Shown here: piece by piece, positions 1-10,434 of the stretch
How the letters are laid out: every line of letters starts with the position of its first letter
Numbering within the stretch: position 1 is the first letter of the stretch
NCBI RefSeq assembly: GCF_029227915.1
Contig: NC_079878.1
Coordinates: forward strand, 4,094,001-4,158,000
Origin: Hydractinia symbiolongicarpus
Taxonomy: Eukaryota > Cnidaria > Hydrozoa > Anthoathecata > Hydractiniidae
DNA length: 64,000 bases
Direction of reading: 5' to 3'
Position numbers and translations under genes: made by a program
Notes under the pieces: model-generated
Seen by the model: only the letters and a program-made list of their open reading frames with translations
Databases searched by the model: none
Told to the model about the DNA's origin: nothing

Positions 1-503
1 AAAATCAGTAAATACATGTTGGTACGAATATGTGACGCAACCGTTGTAACTGAAACGGATTAACACCGTTAGAAAGTCAATGAAATGTAGTTTTAGAAAC
101 TGTCTCTATTTCTTCAGCGCGAACTAACGGCCGGGATTGTTCCCACAGAAAAAATGACTTTCTTAACTTAATTTTTAAATAAAGCACTACCACAGAGCCT
201 AGTGTACTCGCTGAATTCCAGCAATCATATCGAATTAAGAAGAATGGTATTCCTCGGAGTCCAAGTGGCTCATTTATCGAGTTTACAAGGTCAAAGTCAA
301 GAATCAGTTCAATTAAGTCCCACAGTCAATCGTTTCACTGTTAAAAGCGATGCAACTTAGTCACATCGGAATAAAATCACTAAATACATGTTGGTACGAA
401 TATGTGACGCAACCGTTGTAACTCAAACGGATTGAAACCGTTAGAAAGTCAATGAAATGTAATTTTTGAAACTGTCTCTATTTCTTCAGCGCGAACTAAT
501 GGC

Positions 504-517
504 TGGGATTGGTCCCA
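504..517. other. Small perfect inverted repeat TGGGA-TTGG-TCCCA
   Basis: Arms 504-508 and 513-517 are perfect 5-bp complements around a 4-nt loop. Many monomers keep the dyad (TGGGATTGGTCCCA or TGGGATTGTTCCCA). Others break one arm (TAGGATTGGTCCCA, CAGGATTAGTCCCA), so pairing is not strictly maintained. Confidence 0.4.
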
Positions 518-1070
518 CAGTAAAGAATGACTTATTTAACTTAGTTTTTAAATAAAACTCTACCGTGCAATCGCTGAGTTCCAGCAATCAAGTCAAATTA
601 AAAAGAATGATATTTCTTGTAGACAAACTGGCTCATTTATAACATTTATCAGGTCACACTCCAAAGTTAGTTCAATTAAGTCCCACAGTCAATCGTTTCA
701 CTGTTAAAGGCGATGCAACCTAGTAATATCAGAATACTATCGCTAAATACATGTTGGTACGAATATGTGACGGAACCGTTGTAACTCAAACGGATTGATG
801 CAACCAAGAAGTCGATGAAGTGTAGTTTTTGAGAATCTCTCTATTTTTTCAGCGCGTGCTAACGGCCAGGATTAGTCCCAGAGTAAAAAAAGACTTATTT
901 ATCTAAATTTTGAAATAAAACGCTACCACAGTGCCCAGTGCAATCGCTTAGTTCCAGCAATCAAGTCAAATTAAGAATAATGTTACTTCTTGTAGTCAAA
1001 CTGGCTCATTTATAACATTTTTAAGGTCAAAGTCCAAAATCATTTCAATTAAGTCCCACAGTCAAACGTT

Positions 1071-1086
1071 TCGCTGTTAAAAGCGA
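1071..1086. other. Small perfect inverted repeat TCGCT-GTTAAA-AGCGA
   Basis: Arms 1071-1075 and 1082-1086 are perfect complements around a 6-nt loop at the end of box 2. The dyad is intact in monomers with CGTTTCGCTG and broken in those with CGTTTCACTG, which are at least as common. Confidence 0.35.
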
Positions 1087-1131
1087 TGCAACCTAGTAAT
1101 ATCCGAATACTATCGCTAAATACATGTGGGG

Positions 1132-1169
1132 ACGAATATGTGACGCAACCGTTGTAACTCAAACGGATT
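1132..1169. other. Conserved box 1 of the monomer, with CCGTT/AACGG dyad
   Basis: This stretch, from ACGAATATGTGACG to AAACGGATT, is almost unchanged in most monomers of every type. Common variants are GACGGAACC in m2 and m8, GACACAACC in m9 and m14, and GTGGCGCAACC in the P, Q and R types. Inside it CCGTT (1149-1153) and AACGG (1162-1166) form a perfect inverted repeat of 5 bp around an 8-nt centre GTAACTCA. CCGTT and AACGG also occur again just downstream (ACCGTTAG and TAACGGC). The conservation suggests constraint or efficient homogenisation; protein binding is only an inference. Confidence 0.6.
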
Positions 1170-1275
1170 GGCACCGTTAGAAAGTCAATGAAATGTAATT
1201 TTTGAAACTGTCTCTATTTCTTCAGCGCGAACTAACGGCTAGGATTGGTCCCACAGTAAAAAATGACTTATTTAT

Positions 1276-1293
1276 CTTAATTTTTTAATAAAG
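1276..1293. other. A/T tract with AATAAA, present in nearly every monomer
   Basis: The run CTTAATTTTTTAATAAAG contains a T6 tract and AATAAA at 1287-1292. Equivalent tracts (CTTAATTTTTAAATAAAAC, CTAAATTTTTAAATAAAG) occur at the same phase in nearly all monomers. Regularly spaced A/T tracts can bend DNA, and AATAAA matches the polyadenylation hexamer, but nothing here shows that the array is transcribed. Confidence 0.45.
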
Positions 1294-1417
1294 TGCTACC
1301 ACAGCGCCCTGTGTAATCGCTGAGTTCCAGCAATCATGTCAAATTAAGAAAAATGTTATTTCTTGTAGTCAAACTGGCTTATTAATAACATTTAACAGGT
1401 CACAGTCTAAAATTTAG

Positions 1418-1466
1418 TTCAATTAAGTCCCACAGTCAATCGTTTCACTGTTAAAGGCGATGCAAC
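1418..1466. other. Conserved box 2 of the monomer
   Basis: The segment from TTCAATTAAGTCCCACAG through CGTTTCACTG to GATGCAAC is close to invariant across the array, including the diverged right-hand 15 kb. Frequent variants are CAAACGTTTCGCTG instead of CAATCGTTTCACTG, and AAAACCCACAG in m7. Several duplication junctions, including that of the 2977-bp octamer, fall in this box, as expected if it provides homology for unequal exchange. Confidence 0.6.
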
Positions 1467-2984
1467 CTAGTAATATCAGAATACTATCGTTAAATACATG
1501 TTGGTACGAATATGTGACGCAACCGTTGTAACTCAAACGGATTGATACTGCCAAGAAGTCGATGAAGTGTAGATTTTGAGAATGTCTCTATTTCTTTAGT
1601 GCGTGCAACGGCCAGGATTAGTCCCACAGAAAAAAAGACTTATTTATCTAAATTTTTAAGTAAAGCACTACCACAGAGCCTAGTGTACTCGCTGAATTCC
1701 AGCAATCATATCGAATTAAGAAGAATGGTATTTCTTGCAGCCCAGTAGGCTCATTTATCGAATTTACAAGGTTACAGTCAAGAATCAGTTCAATTAAGTC
1801 CCACAGTCAATCGTTTCACTGTTAAATGCGATGCAACTTAGTCACATCGGAAAAAAATCACTAAATACATGTTGGTACGAATATGTGACGCAACCGTTGT
1901 AACTCAAACGGATTGAAACAGTTAGAAAGTCAATGAAATGTAGTTTTTAAAACTGTCTCTGTTTCTTCAGCGCGAACTAACGGCTGGGATTGTTCCCACA
2001 GTGAAAAATCACTTATTTAACTTAATTTTTAAATAAAACGCTACCACAGTGCCCAGTGCAATCGCTGAGTTCCAGAAATCAAGTGAAATTAAGAAAAATG
2101 TTACTTCTTGTAGTCAAACTGGCTCATTTATCACATTTACAAGGTCAAAGTCCAAAATCAGTTCAATTAAGTCCCACAGTCAAACAATTCACTGTTACAA
2201 GCGATGCAACCTAGTAATATCGGAATACTATCGCTAAATACATGTGGGGCGAATATGTGACGCAACCGTTGTAACTCAATCGGATTGACACCGTTAGAAG
2301 GTCAACAAAAAGGTATTTTTTGAAACTGTCTCTATTTCTTCAGCGCGAACTAACGGCTAGGATTGGTCCCACAGTAATAAATGACTTATTTATCTTAATT
2401 TTTTAATAAAACGCTACCACAGTGCCCAGTGCAATCGCTGAGTTCTAGAAATCAAGTCAAATTAAGAAAAATGTTACTTCTTGTAGTCAGACTGGCTCAT
2501 TTATAACATTTTTAAGGTCAAAGTCCAAAATCATTTCAATTAAGTCCCACAGTCAAACGTTTCGCTATTAAAAGCGATGCAACCTAGTAATATCCGAATA
2601 CTATCACTAAATACATGTGGGGACGAATATGTGACGCAACCGTTGTAACTCAAACGGATTGGCACCGTTAGAAAGTCAATGAAATGTAATTTTTGAAACT
2701 GTCTCTATTTCTTCAGCGCGAACTAATGGCTGGGATTGGTCCCACAGTAAAGAATGACTTATTTAACTTAGTTTTTAAATAAAACTCTACCACAGTGCCC
2801 AGTGCAATCGCTGAGTTCCAGCAATCAAGTCAAATTAAGAAGAATGATATTTCTTGTAGACAAACTGGCTCATTTATAACATTTATCAGGTCACACTCCA
2901 AAGTTAGTTCAATTAAAACCCACAGTCAATCGTTTCACTGTTAAATGCAATGCAACTTAGTCACATCGGAAAAAAATCACAAAA

Positions 2985-4846
2985 TACATGTTGGTACGAA
3001 TATGTGACGCAACGTTGTAACTCAAACGGATTGAAACCGTTAGAAAGTCAATGAAATGTAGTTTTTAAAACTGTCTCTGTTTCTTCAGCGCGAACTAACG
3101 GCTGGGATTGTTCCCACAGTGAAAAATGACTTATTTAACTTAATTTTTAAATAAAACGCTACCACAGTGACCAGTGCAATCGCTGAGTTCCAGAAATCAA
3201 TTCAAATTATGAAAAATGTTACTTCTTGTAGTCAAACTGGCTCATTTATCACATTTACAAGGTCAAAGTCCAAAATCAGTTCAATTAAATCCCACAGTCA
3301 AACGTTTCACTGTTAAAAGCGATGCAACCTAGTAATATCCGAATACTATCGCTAAATACATGTGGGGCGAATATGTGACGCAACCGTTGTAACTCAATCG
3401 GATTGACACCGTTAGAAAGTCAACGAAAAGTAGTTTTTGAAACTGTCTCTATTTCTTCAGCGCGAACTAATGGCTGGGATTGGTCCCACAGTAAAGAATG
3501 ACTTATTTAACTTAATTTTTAAATAAAACTCTACCACAGCGCCCAGTGCAATTGCTGAGTTCCAGCAATCAAGTCAAATTAAGAAGAATGATATTTCTTG
3601 TAGACAAACTGGCTCATTTATAACATTTATCAGGTCACACTCCAAAGTTAGTTCAATTAAGTCCCACAATCAATCGTTTCACTGTTAAAGACGATGCAAC
3701 CTAGTAATATCAGAATACTATCGCTAAATACATGTTGGTACGAATATGTGACGCAACCGTTGTAACTCAAACGGATTGATGCAACCAAGAAGTCGATGAA
3801 GTGTAGTTTTTGAAACCGTCTCTGTTTCTTCAGCGCGAACTAACGGCTGGGATTGTTCCCACAGTGAAAAATGACTTATTTAACTTAATTTTTAAATAAA
3901 ACGCTACCACAGTGACCAGTGCAATCGCTGAGTTCCAGAAATCAATTCAAATTATGAAAAATGTTACTTCTTGTGGTCAAACTGGCTCATTTATCACATT
4001 TACAAGGTCAAAGTCCAAAATCAGTTCAATTAAGTCCCACAGTCAAACGTTTCACTGTTAAAAGCGATGCAACCTAGTAATATCCGAATACTATCACTAA
4101 ATACATGTGGGGCGAATATGTGACGCAACCGTTGTAACTCAATCGGATTGACACCGTTAGAAAGTCAACGAAAAGTAGTTTTTGAAACTGTCTCTATTTC
4201 TTCAGCGCGAACTAATGGCTGGGATTGGTCCCACAGTAAAGAATGACTTATTTAACTTAATTTTTAAATAAAACTCTACCACAGCGCCCAGTGCAATTGC
4301 TGAGTTCCAGCAATCAAGTCAAATTAAGAAGAATGATATTTCTTGTAGACAAACTGGCTCATTTATAACATTTATCGGGTCACACTCCAAAGTTAGTTCA
4401 ATTAAGTCCCACAATCAATCGTTTCACTGTTAAAGACGATGCAACCTAGTAATATCAGAATACTATCGCTAAATACATGTTGGTACGAATATGTGACGCA
4501 ACCGTTGTAACTCAAACGGATTGATGCAACCAAGAAGTCGATGAAGTGTAGTTTTTGAAACCGTCTCTATTTCTTCAGCGCGTGCTAACGGCCAGGATTA
4601 GTCCCAGAGTAAAAAAAGACTTATTTATCTAACTTTTTAAATAAAACGCTACCACAGTGCCCAGTGCAATCGCTTAGTTCCAGCAATCAAGTCAAATTAA
4701 GAATAATGTTACTTCTTGTAGTCAAACTGGCTCATTTATAACATTTTTAAGGTCAGAGTCCAAAATCATTTCAATTAAGTCCCACAGTCAAACGTTTCGC
4801 TGTTAAAAGCGATGCAACCTAGTAATATCCGAATACTATCGCTAAA
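2985..4846 (+). repeat. m10-m11-(m12/m10)-m11-m12 with a 745-bp dimer duplication
   Basis: Monomer starts: 2985 (m10), 3357 (m11), 3729 (m12 head fused to m10 body), 4102 (m11) and 4474 (m12). The distances 3357 to 4102 and 3729 to 4474 are both 745 bp, so a two-monomer unit was duplicated. The 3729 monomer carries the m12 signature GATGCAACCAAG, then switches to the m10 body (CTGTTTCTTCAG, GGGATTGTTCCC, CAGTGACCAG). This is the junction expected from unequal exchange between m10 and m12. Confidence 0.8.
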
Positions 4847-6332
4847 AACATGTGGGGACGAATATGTGACGCGACCGTTGTAACTCAAACGGATTGGCAC
4901 CGTTAGAAAGTCAATGAAATGTAATTTTTGAAACTGTCTCTATTTCTTCAGCGCAAACTAACGGTTAGGATTGGTCCCACAGTAAAAAATGAATTATTTA
5001 TCTTAATTTTTTAATAAAGTGCTACCACAGCGCCCTGTGTAATCGCTGAGTTCCAGCAATCATGTCAAATTAAGAAAAAATGTTATTTCTTGTAGTCAAA
5101 CTGGCTTATTAATAACATTTAACAGGTCACAGTCCAAAGTTAGTTCAATTAAGTCCCACCGTCAATCGTTTCACTGTTAAAAGCGATGCAACTTAGTCAC
5201 ATCGGAAAAAAATCACTAAATGCATGTTGATACGAATATGTGACACAACCGTTGTAACTCAAACGGATTAACACCGTTAGAAAGTCAATGAAATTTAGTT
5301 TTTGAAACCGTCTCTATTTCTTCAGCGCGTGCTAACGGCCAGGATTACTCCCACAGTAAAAAAAGACTTATGTATCTAAATTTTTAAATAAAGCACTACC
5401 ACAGTGCAATCGCTTAGTTCCAGCAATCAAGTCAAATTAAGAATAATGTTACTTCTTGTAATCAAACTGGCTCATTTATAACATTTTTAAGGTCAAAGTC
5501 CAAAATCATTTCAATTAAGTCCCACAGTCAAACGTTTCGCTGTTAAAAGCGATGCAACCTAGTAATATCCGAATACTATCGCTAAATACATGTGGGGACG
5601 AATATGTGACGCAACCGTTGTAACTCAAACGGATTGGCACCGTTAGAAAGTCAATGAAATGTAATTTTTGAAACTGTCTCTATTTCTTCAGTGCGAACTA
5701 ACGGCTAGGATTGGTCCTACAGTAAAAAATGACTTATTTATCTTAATTTTTTAATAAAGTGCTACCACAGCGCCCTGTGTAATCGCTGAGTTCCAGCAAT
5801 CATGTCAAATTAAGAAAAATGTTATTTCTTGTAGTCAAACTGGCTTATTAATAACATTTAACAGGTCACAGTCCAAAGTTAGTTCAATTAAGTCCCACAG
5901 TCAATCGTTTCACTGTTAAAAGCGATGCAACTTAGTCACATCGGAAAAAAATCACTTAATGCATGTTGATACGAATATGTGACACAACCGTTGTAACTCA
6001 AACGGATTAACACCGTTAGAAAGTCAATGAAATTTAGTTTTTGAAACCGTCTCTATTTCTTCAGCGCGTGCTAACGGCCAGGATTACTCCCACAGTAAAA
6101 AAAGACTTATGTATCTAAATTTTTAAATAAAGCACTACCACAGAGCCTAGTGTACTCGCTGAATTCCAGCAATCATATCGAATTAAGAAGAATGGTATTC
6201 CTTGGAGTCCAAGTCGCTCATTTATCGAGTTTACAAGGTCAAAGTCAAGAATCAGTTCAATTAAGTCCCACAGTCAATCGTTTCACTGTTAAAAGCGATG
6301 CAACTTAGTCACATCGGAATAAAATCACTAAA
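4847..6332 (+). repeat. m13-(m14/m2)-m3-m14 segment
   Basis: Monomer starts: 4847 (m13, beginning AACATGTGGGG), 5221 (m14 head with m2-like tail), 5587 (m3-like) and 5960 (m14). The 5221 monomer is 366 bp. Its middle reads ACTACCACAGTGCAATCG, where m14 normally has CACAGAGCCTAGTGTACTCG, which marks a fusion point near 5400. Together with 4102-4846 this segment recurs almost unchanged at 31176-33406, a constant 27,074 bp downstream, including the same fusion. Confidence 0.8.
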
Positions 6333-8570
6333 TACATGTTGGTACGAATATGTGACGCAACCGTTGTAACTCAAACGGATTGAAACCGTTAGAAAGTCAA
6401 TGAAATGTAATTTTTGAAACTGTCTCTATTTCTTCAGCGCGAACTAATGGCTGGGATTGGTCCCACAGTAAAGAATGACTTATTTAACTTAGTTTTTAAA
6501 TAAAACTCTACCACAGCGCCCAGTGCAATCGCTGAGTTCCAGCAATCAAGTCAAATTAAGAAGAATGATATTTCTTGTAGACAAACTGGCTCATTATTAA
6601 CATTTAACAGGTCACAGTCCAAAATTTAGTTCAATTAAGTCCCACAGTCAATCGTTTCACTGTTAAAGGCGATGCAACCTAGTAATATCAGAATACTATC
6701 GCTAAATACATGTTGGTACGAATATGTGACGGAACCGTTGTAACTCAAACGGATTGATGCAACCAAGAAGTCGATGAAGTGTAGTTTTTGAGAATCTCTC
6801 TATTTTTTCAGCGCGTGCTAACGGCCAGGATTAGTCCCAGAGTAAAAAAAGACTTATTTATCTAAATTTTGAAATAAAACGCTACCACAGTGCCCAGTGC
6901 AATCGCTTAGTTCCAGCAATCAAGTCAAATTAAGAATAATGTTACTTCTTGTAGTCAAACTGGCTCATTTATAACATTTTTAAGGTCAAAGTCCAAAATC
7001 ATTTCAATTAAGTCCCACAGTCAAACGTTTCGCTGTTAAAAGCGATGCAACCTAGTAATATCCGAATACTATCGCTAAATACATGTGGGGACGAATATGT
7101 GACGCAACCGTTGTAACTCAAACGGATTGGCACCGTTAGAAAGTCAATGAAATGTAATTTTTGAAACTGTCTCTATTTCTTCAGCGCGAACTAACGGCTA
7201 GGATTGGTCCCACAGTAAAAAATGACTTATTTATCGTAATTTTTTAATAAAGTGCTACCACAGCGCCCTGTGTAATCGCTGAGTTCCAGCAATCATGTCA
7301 AATTAAGAAAAATGTTATTTCTTGTAGTCAAACTGGCTTATTAATAACATTTAACAGGTCACAGTCCAAAATCAGTTCAATTAAGTCCCACAGTCAAACA
7401 ATTCACTGTTACAAGCGATGCAACCTAGTAATATCCGAATACTATCGCTAAATACATGTGGGGCGAATATGTGACGCAACCGTTGTAACTCAATCGGATT
7501 GACACCGTTAGAAAGTCAACAAAAAGTAGTTTTTGAAACTATCTCTATTTCTTCAGCGCGAACTAACGGCTAGGATTGGTCCCACAGTAAAAAATGACTT
7601 ATTTATCTTAATTTTTTAATAAAACGCTACCACAGTGCCCAGTGCAATCGCTGAGTTCCAGAAATCAAGTCAAATTAAGAAAAATGTTACTTCTTGTAGT
7701 CAGACTGGCTCATTTATAACATTTTTAAGGTCAAAGTCCAAAATCATTTCAATTAAGTCCCACAGTCAAACGTTTCGCTCTTAAAAGCGATGCAACCTAG
7801 TAATATCCGAATACTATCACTAAATACATGTGGGGACGAATATGTGACGCAACCGTTGTAACTCAAACGGATTGGCACCGTTAGAAAGTCAATGAAATGT
7901 AATTTTTGAAACTGTCTCTATTTCTTCAGCGCGAACTAATGGCTGGGATTGGTCCCACAGTAAAGAATGACTTATTTAACTTAGTTTTTAAATAAAACTC
8001 TACCACAGTGCCCAGTGCAATCGCTGAGTTCCAGCAATCAAGTCAAATTAAGAAGAATGATATTTCTTGTAGACAAACTGGCTCATTTATAACATTTATC
8101 AGGTCACACTCCAAAGTTAGTTCAATTAAAACCCACAGTCAATCGTTTCGCTGTTAAAGGCGATGCAACCTAGTAATATCAGAATACTATCGCTAAATAC
8201 ACGTTGGTACGAATATGTGACGGAACCGTTGTAACTCAAACGGATTGATGCAAGCAAGAAGTCGATGAAGTGTAGTTTTTGAGAATCTCTCTATTTTTTC
8301 AGCGCGTGCTAACGGCCAGGATTAGTCCCAGAGTAAAGAAAGACTTATTTATCTAAATTTTTAAATAAAACGCTACCACAGTGCCCAGTGCAATCGCTTA
8401 GTTCCAGCAATCAAGTCAAATTAAGAATAATGTTACTTCTTGTAGTCAAACTGGCTCATTTATAACATTTTTAAGGTCAAAGTCCAAAATCATTTCAATT
8501 AAGTCCCACAGTCAAACGTTTCGCTGTTAAAAGCGATGCAACTTAGTCATATCGGAAGAAAATCAGTAAA
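6333..8570 (+). repeat. HOR segment m1-m2-m3-m6-m7-m8
   Basis: Monomer starts: 6333 (m1), 6707 (m2), 7080 (m3, with the tail of m5), 7453 (m6), 7825 (m7) and 8198 (m8, landmark TACACG). The parent order is kept, but m4 and most of m5 are missing. The fusion is in the 7080 monomer, whose head and middle are m3 and whose tail is AAACAATTCACTGTTACAAG, typical of m5. The stretch 7453-9688 is paralogous to 19368-21603 at a constant 11,915 bp offset. Confidence 0.8.
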
Positions 8571-10434
8571 TACATGTTGGTACGAATATGTGACGCAACC
8601 GTTGTAACTCAAACGGATTAACACCGTTAGAAAGTCAATGAAATGTAGTTTTTGAAACTGTCTCTATTTCTTCAGCGCGAACTAACGGCCGGGATTGTTC
8701 CCACTGAAAAAATGACTTTCTTAACTTAATTTTTAAATAAAGCACTACCACAGAGCCTAGTGTACTCGCTGAATTCCAGCAATCATATCGAATTAAGAAG
8801 AATGGTATTCCTTGGAGTCCAAGTGCCTCATTTATCGAGTTTACAAGGTCAAAGTCAAGAATCAGTTCAATTAAGTCCCACAGTCAATCGTTTCACTGTT
8901 AAAAGCGATGCAACTTAGTCACATCGGAATAAAATCACTAAATACATGTTGGTACGAATATGTGACGCAACCGTTGTAACTCAAACGGATTGAAACCGTT
9001 AGAAAGTCAATGAAATGTAATTTTTGAAACTGTCTCTATTTCTTCAGCGCGAACTAATGGCTGGGATTGGTCCCACAGTAAAGAATGACTTATTTAACTT
9101 AGTTTTTAAATAAAACTCTACCACAGCGCCCAGTGCAATCGCTGAGTTCCAGCAATCAAGTCAAATTAAGAAGAATGATATTTCTTGTAGACAAACTGGC
9201 TCATTTATAACATTTATCAGGTCACACTCCAAAGTTAGTTCAATTAAGTCCCACAGTCAATCGTTTCACTGTTAAAGGCGATGCAACCTAGTAATATCAG
9301 AATACTATCGCTAAATACATGTTGGTACGAATATGTGACGGAACCGTTGTAACTCAAACGGATTGATGCAACCAAGAAGTCGATGAAGTGTAGTTTTTGA
9401 GAATCTCTCTATTTTTTCAGCGCGTGCTAACGGCCAGGATTAGTCCCAGAGTAAAAAAAGACTTATTTATCTAAATTTTGAAAAAAAACGCTACCACAGT
9501 GCCCAGTGCAATCGCTTAGTTCCAGCAATCAAGTCAAATTAAGAATAATGTTACTTCTTGTAGTCAAACTGGCTCATTTATAACATTTTTAAGGTCAAAG
9601 TCCAAAATCATTTCAATTAAGTCCCACAGTCATACGTTTCGCTGTTAAAAGCGATGCAACCTAGTAATATCCGAATACTATCGCTAAATACATGTGGGGA
9701 CGAATATGTGACGCAACCGTTGTAACTCAAACGGATTGGCACCGTTAGAAAGTCAATGAAATGTAATTTTTGAAACTGTCTCTATTTCTTCAGCGCGAAC
9801 TAACGGCTAGGATTGGTCCCACAGTAAAAAATGACTTATTTATCTTAATTTTTTAATAAAGTGCTACCACAGCGCCCTGTGTAATCGCTGAGTTCCAGCA
9901 ATCAAGTCAAATTAAGAAGAATGATATTTCTTGTAGACAAACTGGCTCATTTATAACATTTATCAGGTCACACTCCGAAGTTAGTTCAATTAAAACCCAC
10001 AGTCAATCGTTTCGCTGTTAAAGGCGATGCAACCTAGTAATATCAGAATACTATCGCTAAATACACGTTGGTACGAATATGTGACGGAACCGTTGTAACT
10101 CAAACGGATTGATGCAAGCAAGAAGTTGATGAAGTGTAGTTTTTGAGAATCTCTCTATTTTTTCAGCGCGTGCTAACGGCCAGGATTAGTCCCAGAGTAA
10201 AGAAAGACTTATTTATCTAAATTTTTAAATAAAACGCTACCACAGTGCCCAGTGCAATCGCTTAGTTCCAGCAATCAAGTCAAATTAAGAATAATGTTAC
10301 TTCTTGTAGTCAAACTGGCTCATTTATAACATTTTTAAGGTCAAAGTCCAAAATCATTTCAACTAAGTCCCACAGTCAAACGTTTCGCTGTTAAAAGCGA
10401 TGCAACTTAGTCACATCGGAAAAAAATCCCTAAA
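8571..10434 (+). repeat. HOR segment mA-m1-m2-(m3/m7)-m8
   Basis: Monomer starts: 8571 (mA), 8943 (m1), 9316 (m2), 9689 (m3 head, m7 tail) and 10062 (m8). It starts like the left edge of the window (13, 385, 748) at an offset of 8558 bp, 23 monomers later, then diverges at the 9689 fusion. That monomer has GGCACCG and GCGCCCTGTG of m3 and ends AAAACCCACAG with the landmark TACACG of m7, so m4 to m6 are skipped. Confidence 0.8.

Larger units (their letters stand above)
1121..1494 (+). repeat. Reference monomer (type m3, 374 bp)
   Basis: Used here to describe monomer anatomy. In order it holds: the landmark TACATG (1121); conserved box 1 (1132-1169); a variable stretch around GGCACCGTTAG (about 1170-1200), which differs most between types; a pyrimidine-rich run CTCTATTTCTTCAG; GCGCGAAC; a GGATTGGTCCCACAG element (about 1242-1256); an A/T tract with AATAAA (1276-1293); a second variable stretch; AAACTGGCTTATT (from 1371); and conserved box 2 (1418-1466), followed by a tail that comes in two main forms. 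One form is CCTAGTAATATC(A/C)GAATAC, as here; the other is CTTAGTCACATCGGAA. The choice of monomer boundary is arbitrary because the array is circularly permutable. Confidence 0.9.
1..2984 (+). repeat. HOR segment mA-m1-m2-m3-m4-m5-m6-m7
   Basis: Monomer starts (landmark): 13 (mA), 385 (m1), 748 (m2), 1121 (m3), 1495 (m4), 1866 (m5), 2239 (m6) and 2612 (m7). The first 12 bases belong to a monomer cut by the window edge. The order matches the first half of the inferred 14-mer. The m1 copy is only 363 bp, because about 10 bp (CAGTGCCCA region) are missing at 564/565. The m7 copy ends with an m9-like tail (TGCAATGCAACTTAGTCACATC), so m8 and most of m9 have been skipped by a fusion. The block from 748 onward is nearly copied at 37879 onward, and the block from 1121 onward at 12300 onward. 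Confidence 0.85.

Noticed and set aside
960-1080. TATA-like promoter (CATTTATAACATTT)
   Set aside because: TATAA is expected often in AT-rich sequence, and there is no gene or other promoter signal downstream.
2049-2237. Repeated 62-codon frame (also 13228-13416, 19178-19366, 39180-39368)
   Set aside because: It recurs only because the m5 monomer recurs. Differences between copies follow the DNA, with no sign of protein constraint.
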